NCBI GenBank assembly: GCA_914767715.1
Contig: OU612067.1
Span: 15,133,001-15,197,000 of the forward strand
Source of the DNA: Membranipora membranacea
Lineage: Eukaryota; Bryozoa; Gymnolaemata; Cheilostomatida; Membraniporidae
DNA length: 64,000 bases
Direction: 5' to 3'
A program made the translations under genes and the position numbers. A model generated the notes under the pieces. The model was not told the DNA's origin, ran no database searches, and was given only the letters and a program-made list of their open reading frames with translations. The number at the start of each line of letters is the position of its first letter. Position 1 is the first letter of the stretch. Below are positions 58,601-64,000 of this stretch, piece after piece.

Positions 58601-60681
58601 GTGACTATGTTTACACTATCAATGATATACCCAAGAAGAGTAAATATTGGCTAGTGTTAATCCGAGCGACTGTGGTGTCGGGGAGCTTAATATTAGCTAC
58701 CAACAATTTCCACCAGCTAAGGTTGGATTTGGTGTAAAGTGATGCGGTTCAGTAGTTGATTGCGAGCCATAATTTCACTATTATTACAAAACTGGAAAAA
58801 ATGGTGAGCCTTTCCTTCTATGAATACTCTACTCTCCTATTTGAATAAAACGAGCGAAAACAACAAACTGATGATGATTTGATAAGGGGGGGGGGTAACC
58901 TCTATGGCTAGTTCAAACACTCGCCGCATGCTTTTGCAAACATTAAATATAATATAATATAATATCCATATAGAACTATTTAAACATTGGAGACACCATT
59001 AGCTTTCAGTAAGGTTGAACATCTTGGGAGGGGAGGGGATGGGATGATTAACAAAGGTCTTACTTCTCTTGACATAAGAATGGTGTATATTGTAGTGTTT
59101 GGGTTGGTATGTATCCAGCAGAGAGCCAGTAAATACATCTATCACATAAACTAGTGGCCCTTGTGTGACAACCAAGAACGGACCTACAAAATAAACAACA
59201 TGCAACCATAACTTTTTATTACATCCTCATTTAAAAATTGTATTATCCACATTGCTTAAAACTGGCTATTATTAATCTATTAGTTCTTGAATAAGTACTA
59301 GTCCGAAAAAACCGGAAGACAATCAGGTTTTGGTGAAGAGGTTTAAGCATTCCCAATCACATCTCTGTTTGCTCTTTGGTTCCTAGGCTATGCATAGCAG
59401 TCACTGTGATATGGCAGTTTAAGCTCATCAAACTTTATCTAACTAGAGAGCCAAAAAACTGTGACATATGTTATTACCATGGATAATGATTTGACACAAC
59501 CACCATAGAAAAATGACGATGAAATTTAGAAGTGACACAACAGGTGGGTCTTCATGTGTGGGGTTTACAGTAGGCAGATGAAGTAATATCACGAGGATAA
59601 AATGGAAGAAAGTTCCATACTTCAGGTAATAAGGAAATACAAATGGATCAACCACAGATCTGCATGAGAAACTACTAATTGAATGGGTTGTTACATCGAT
59701 GAACTCCCTCCAGCTCATTGGTTACATAACGTTCCTATTGACTTATTCGCTAAGGTAAAGTAATTCCCATTTCAAGCGTACAATTATCAAAGTTTGAGCC
59801 AGTTTGCCTGCATTTTGAATTGCTCCCCCACTACAGATAATCCATGGACGGGAACATCTTTCATACTAACCGAGTATATTGACACAAGTGGCATACTTTG
59901 AGAATCTTGGTGCCAGTAGAACATCAGTATACTTTAGTTTTCTCATGCCCAGTGAATTCTGTATGTGTGCTGCCTTGTATACAGCAAACCAGTCGTCAGA
60001 GAAATCACCTGTAACAACAAAACCAAACCAGAATCTCACATGGTTTGCACGTGTAAAAAACAATTCTTCAAAGTGACAGAAGAAGCATTGTGTTATGGTG
60101 TTATTGTGTATCTACAATGAGGTTTACATCATTTATTAAGTGGACACTATGAGATATTTATTCTATTTAAATTGTGATCTAGATGCCGTTACCTCCATAA
60201 TCTTGACAAATAAAACTATCAACTTCGTCTTATTATGTTTTTTTTTCTATTCAAAGAGTACAGTTGTTAGTACTGGTATAGACTGTCAATGAGAGTATAC
60301 ATGTTAGCTATTTCATATGCGTGAGATATGGAGAACTTTTTGTACTGTGAAGTATGAATTCTTTAATTTGGCCTACAAATGTTCAAGCGAGTGGGAATCC
60401 CCGACGAAAAACAAGCGTCACAAACCTGACAGACATAAGTTCTTCTGCCGGTGACTCAGATCTGTATCACACTTCTCTTTCCAGTACTTCTGTTTGCCGA
60501 AGCGACTAACATAGAGCTCACATAGGGAGTTCCAGTGTTTATTTACACAAGAAGACGCCAACAAGGATACCCCATCCATGTATGATAAGATCACCTCGAA
60601 TACATCATATGTGATCGAGTTAAACAGTCCGAATGTGGCCTGGGCCAACGGTCCTTCCAGATCTGATGCTAATGTGTCCAT
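55678..60681 (-). CDS. F-box protein, eight exons, 383 residues
   Basis: Minus-strand exons in phase: 60426-60681, 59871-60008, 59064-59183, 58352-58520, 57706-57895, 57271-57343, 56357-56446 and 55678-55793. Residues about 18-56 form an F-box (LFNSITYDVFEVILSYMDGV, then SSCVNKHWNSLCELY), the segment that binds SKP1 in SCF ubiquitin ligases. The rest, expected to choose the substrate, has no repeat or domain I recognise; it is rich in short hydrophobic strands (GPFLVVTQGPLVYVIDV, CDILVMLCGGNSVSHVAVVS) that could be beta-propeller-like. The last exon is read through to a TAA at 55678; a GTAAAC at 55712 could instead be a donor, extending the gene. The start of the upstream small gene's 3' end is only 214 bp away on the same strand. 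Confidence 0.82.
56954..57173. mobile_element. Foldback element in an F-box gene intron
   Basis: AATGTGGGAT at the left and ATCCCACATT at the right start long imperfect inverted arms that share AATAAATTC, TAATGTTA, AGAGGTATA and GGGGCTGGAAC. The right arm's ACAATAAATTCCCTCGTAAT is repeated again just outside, from 57175. Confidence 0.55.
57428..57582. repeat. Cluster of short-loop palindromes
   Basis: Three palindromes lie within 155 bp: TTTTATTTCGT facing ACGAAATAAAA (about 57428-57453), TATTCG facing CGAATA (about 57487-57505), and a perfect one at 57536-57582 (ATAGTGACACCGAGGAGTTA plus three bases, one-base loop). Confidence 0.8.
58184..58400. repeat. Tandem duplication of about 103 bp covering an F-box exon donor site
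   Basis: AGGATCC-led units start at 58184, 58289 and 58390. The middle unit contains the real 3' end and donor of exon 4 (at 58352). The unit at 58184 holds a copy with a matching decoy donor near 58250. Confidence 0.75.
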
Positions 60682-60895
60682 AATGGTATATTAAAGATTT
60701 GATCACAATTTCCAGTTCTTTTTAAAATCAAGCCAAAGCATTTGATTCACTGCCATCCCAGGCAAATTTGTACTTTTTTTTATCAATTGTCATCGAGTTA
60801 GGAAGAGTTTGTAATCAGTTGTGTGTGTATATATAAAGTTGAGGGGTGTAAATAGTGATCGGTGATGCTGTTTGGTTCAATTTGGAGTTGGGTGA

Positions 60896-63467
60896 CTATT
60901 TGCCTACTTTCTTCTTCTCTTTTTCGTATTCCTCCAAAAGAGTCTTTTTGAATCTCTCTGCTCGCTGCTGCACCTGTGGTACTGTAAAAAGATACAAATT
61001 TATATATTTGTACCTTAGAGAGGGAGCACAGCAATGAGTCTCTAACTCCCTGCGTAAAGTATTCATATTGGGAAATAGTGAAATTGATGGCTGAGTAATA
61101 TTTCTATGAGTATGAGTGTATTGGTACATTAATAATTATCATTTGAGGTGTGAAGCATCAACAAAAGTACTTGTATATTTACAGCATTCACAATGTGACT
61201 CAGCCTCATTACTACTGACATTGACAAATTTTACATAAGGCAACTGTTAGTTTCGAGTGAGGGGTTTATCTATGCAGCATGTCAGGCTAGAGTCCTCCTC
61301 TCCTTTTCTAATCAAATGAACACAAATTATTATATCTTACATTTGTCCTTTCCTCGTAGGACCCAGTAGGCTGTCACACGAGCGGCAGCTTTCATAGGCC
61401 TAGAACTAGCAAGCTGCAAAAGTCAAGAATTTGAATACATTAATTAATCACAATATGAAAACAATGATGGAAATTTTTGACACAAGCCGCTTCGGTAAGT
61501 TTATCTTTAAAATTAATGATGAATTGTTCATCAATTTATATTGCATGATCTGGCAACAATAGGCAGAAACTTGCAATATATTGAAAACACCAACAAGACC
61601 ATTCAAGCAATCTACTAGTATATCCGAACTCTATCTCTCTATCATAGGCCTACCACTTCTAGATCTTGATTGTTATTACTAAAGTCTGAAGCACAAAGGT
61701 CAGGACTTATGACATCAGTGTCTTCCCAGCTACTCAACTTACCTTTTGGATTACTTTGTCTTGGTTTTGATGGAGGAAAATCCTGAAATGAGAAAAAACT
61801 ATTAGTTCCTACAATGAACTCCCTCTTCATTGGTTCCTATTTATTATGTAAATAAAATTTTTGTATGCAGTGACCACCATGAGGCATGTGGAAAGTAAAT
61901 TACTGATGAATCATATATGTAGTCTAATTAGTACGTTTTTGTTTTGAATATGAATTGTTATAGTGTTTGAATTTAGTGTAAGCCTGAGACTGCAAGTTGT
62001 GATTTAAGTATTAAGGGGATGTGTGTTTGACTATCATTGTTATTTTTTTTATGAAACTTTGTAAGTACATCAAAACGGACAGTATCTACGTACACACTGA
62101 TGACACTGACACTGATGGTTCCCTTCATTAAACAATATTCATATTCATTCAAGATCAGCATTTCTTGCTTTCCATGGTTAATATATCACAACATTAATTT
62201 TGATCATAACTAATCTAACAATCAGGGAGAATTCTCCTGGATTAATCAAGACGTTACTCGATTCAGTGCACATTACTTTCTTCATCTTTGAGTTGTCTAC
62301 TAGCACTTTACAGTTTACACACTATAGTATAGCCCATCATTGTTTTGTGACTGGATTCATTCACTTTGCCATTTCTCCTCAAAAGACCCTTTTTGAGACA
62401 AGGCTAGAGTAGATTCACTTGAAGTTTCTTTCTCTTAATTTCTTTCATTTTTATTATTATTAATAAATTTATGTTATTATTATCATTTCATCATTAACTT
62501 ATAGGCTAGTAGCTTATGAGGAAGTAAGTAAAGTAGGTACCTAGCTAGCCTTAGTAAGTAAAGTAATGCCTAGCAAAGCTAGCTGGGCATCTCTTTTTTT
62601 GTAGTTATACTTACTTTACTCAAGGGAAGGAGTTAATTAATTATTTATATTAAAATTAAATTAAAGACTCCTTCCTTGCTTTACTTTACTACATGCCAGC
62701 TCAGTTCCACTTACCCAAATAGTCTTCGCCAAGGCATCTGGTTAGTTTTTAGCTCATCTAGAAATAATATTGCAATTCTATGCTTGTTTGTACTTTGGCT
62801 TTAGACTGCTACACTGTATATCTCCCTCTTTGGTTATACAACCAACAACAACATGTATTCAATGCTGCAAAGTTCTGTTTTGTGCTTTGTAAGAGTCCCC
62901 TTCCTATGACCTTGGAATTGCCTGAGTTTATTGTATGATATTATTGGCTCCAAAGTGGGCTCATACCACAAAGCCACTCATAAATTGTAACTATGATTTT
63001 GATGGAAACTCTTTTATGTGTGAGTCAGTAAAAGCATAGCTCATCAGATGCAGACGAGTTTTACAGAATATTGACAATTATGAGATTATTATTATAATTA
63101 TAATCAAAATCAGTGGATAAAATATTAAACTAACCAAGGGCTTCATACACCACCATGTACTTGAACTAACTATTATACATACATACACTGTACCACAGCT
63201 TAATCTTTACCGCTTGACAAAACACTCTCTTGGAGGAACAATGAATAAATTATCATTTGCTTTTATTTTTTTTTTTATTTAGTTAGTAGTATTATTATTA
63301 TTTTATGTGTCAAGCCAATCCAATCCCAATCTCTCTGTCCTGGCTCAATTGACTTGCTGTCAATGCAGGGCCTAGCTAGTTGAAGTAGGCTTAGTAGTTG
63401 CTTGGTTTTCGATGATAAAACAATGCAATCAACCTGCTGTCAAAGTGGAGGTATCCTCCAACTCCAT
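60896..63467 (-). CDS. Small basic protein of unknown family, five exons, 91 residues
   Basis: Minus-strand exons join in phase: 63434-63467, 62715-62757, 61743-61782, 61341-61413 and 60896-60981. The protein starts MELEDTSTLTADELKTNQMP, has a central segment WRRLFGIFLHQNQDKVIQKL then RPMKAAARVTAYWVLRGKD, and ends in a charged helix (QQRAERFKKTLLEEYEKEKK). There is no signal peptide or clear membrane span. Acceptors are good (TTTCTAG, ATTTCAG, TTTGCAG, TTTACAG) and the reading frame runs across four introns, which is strong evidence for a real gene despite the short length. The exon 3 donor AAAAG|GTAAGT is stronger than a later alternative near 61654 that would use another frame. I do not recognise the family. 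The F-box gene follows 214 bp downstream on the same strand. Confidence 0.7.
62458..62700. repeat. AT-rich and short inverted/tandem sequence
   Basis: TAAGTAAAGTA motifs recur near 62524-62567 and in reverse near 62605-62695 (ACTTTACT), giving a foldback-like region in intron 2 of the small basic protein gene. Confidence 0.35.
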
Positions 63468-63675
63468 CTTAGTTTGTATTCAAGTAGAAAATATATGTTT
63501 GTCTATAATATATTATATATGCAAAAGAAAAGAGTTTTCGTTTCAGCTGGTATATAACGAATGAATGAATGAATGATTTGATCCAAATGTCTGCTGGCAA
63601 ATCTGCGCTGAGCCTGATGGAATTAAATTGCCATAATTAGAACACCATTGCATTGCATATAACGGGTCTAGCTAG

Positions 63676-64000
63676 TGGAGTGGTCTGATGGTTAAGGGTG
63701 CGGACTTGTGATCTGTGAGGTCCAGGTTCAATTCCTAGTGCTGTCAGTCATTACTGATTTGGTACTGGTGCGTCATTCATCCTAGCCAGGTCCTTGCGCA
63801 ATGGGACTAAAACTACCGGAGGTCCACTGTGTGTGTGCGCTCCCCACATGCAGTAAAAATATCCCCCTCTGCCTATTCGATAAAAGAGTAGCTGGATTTC
63901 CGGCGGGCATGGGTATAGGGTGCCGCTTGAGTACTATGGGTCACTGTACCTGTACTCTAGAGGGGATAACCCTCTCCACAATGAAGACTTAGACTTGATG
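63676..64000 (+). mobile_element. tRNA-derived SINE, cut by the window edge
   Basis: The head has TGGTCTGATGGTTAAGGGTG (A-box), CTTGTGATC (anticodon-loop-like) and AGGTTCAATTCCT (B-box). The acceptor ends do not pair, and a non-tRNA body follows to the window end without an obvious tail. An RNA polymerase III-type SINE is the best reading. Confidence 0.5.

Noticed and set aside
1-64000. CRISPR array, phage or bacterial mobile island, retroviral or other autonomous transposon genes
   Set aside because: No evenly spaced repeat-spacer pattern and no reverse transcriptase, integrase or transposase motifs were seen in any frame examined; all repeats found are short non-coding elements.

Overview
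This is a eukaryotic, animal-type window. Coding sequence is split into short exons by GT-AG introns of about 90 to 3,500 bases, and intergenic DNA is AT-rich and full of small foldback (MITE-like) elements. Protein families point to a metazoan: tetraspanin, CD36/LIMP-2 scavenger receptor, caveolins, F-box protein and a small heat-shock protein. The divergent, very cysteine-rich caveolins and the small introns suggest a marine invertebrate, possibly an early-branching one such as a sponge. The sequence alone does not fix the species. There is no bacterial operon, CRISPR array, rRNA gene or recognisable transposase or reverse transcriptase.

Layout. 1-7.6 kb: no gene I can name, with four weak candidate exons on the minus strand, a direct repeat and a 339-bp inverted-repeat element that carries a decayed tRNA. 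7.7-10.7 kb: plus-strand five-exon gene for a secreted or ER-targeted small heat-shock protein with a long Q/E/R-rich coiled coil. 12.3-19.2 kb: six-exon minus-strand tetraspanin. 20.1-31.0 kb: eleven-exon plus-strand CD36/LIMP-2 family gene, divergent from the tetraspanin. 31.8-48.0 kb: caveolin array with six complete two-exon genes, one exon-2-only gene and one deletion pseudogene. 48.0-55.7 kb: long stretch with no identified gene, only weak plus-strand exon candidates. 55.7-60.7 kb: eight-exon minus-strand F-box protein. 60.9-63.5 kb: five-exon minus-strand gene for a 91-residue basic protein of unknown family. The right edge holds a tRNA-derived SINE.

How the parts may work together. 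From about 12 to 48 kb, every recognisable gene encodes a protein that organises membrane domains: a tetraspanin, a class-B scavenger receptor with a dileucine sorting tail, and at least seven caveolin coding units. In other animals, tetraspanins, CD36-family receptors and caveolins share microdomains and endo-lysosomal routes. The grouping here is seen directly; joint function is inference. The caveolin array shows active family evolution: tandem copies, a deletion pseudogene, a convergent pair whose second exons are almost identical while introns and flanks differ, and a terminal exon with no first exon of its own.

All gene models were spliced by eye from reading frame, splice-site consensus and phase. 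Exons that keep phase and recreate known family motifs are strong; single unplaced exons are weak and marked so.
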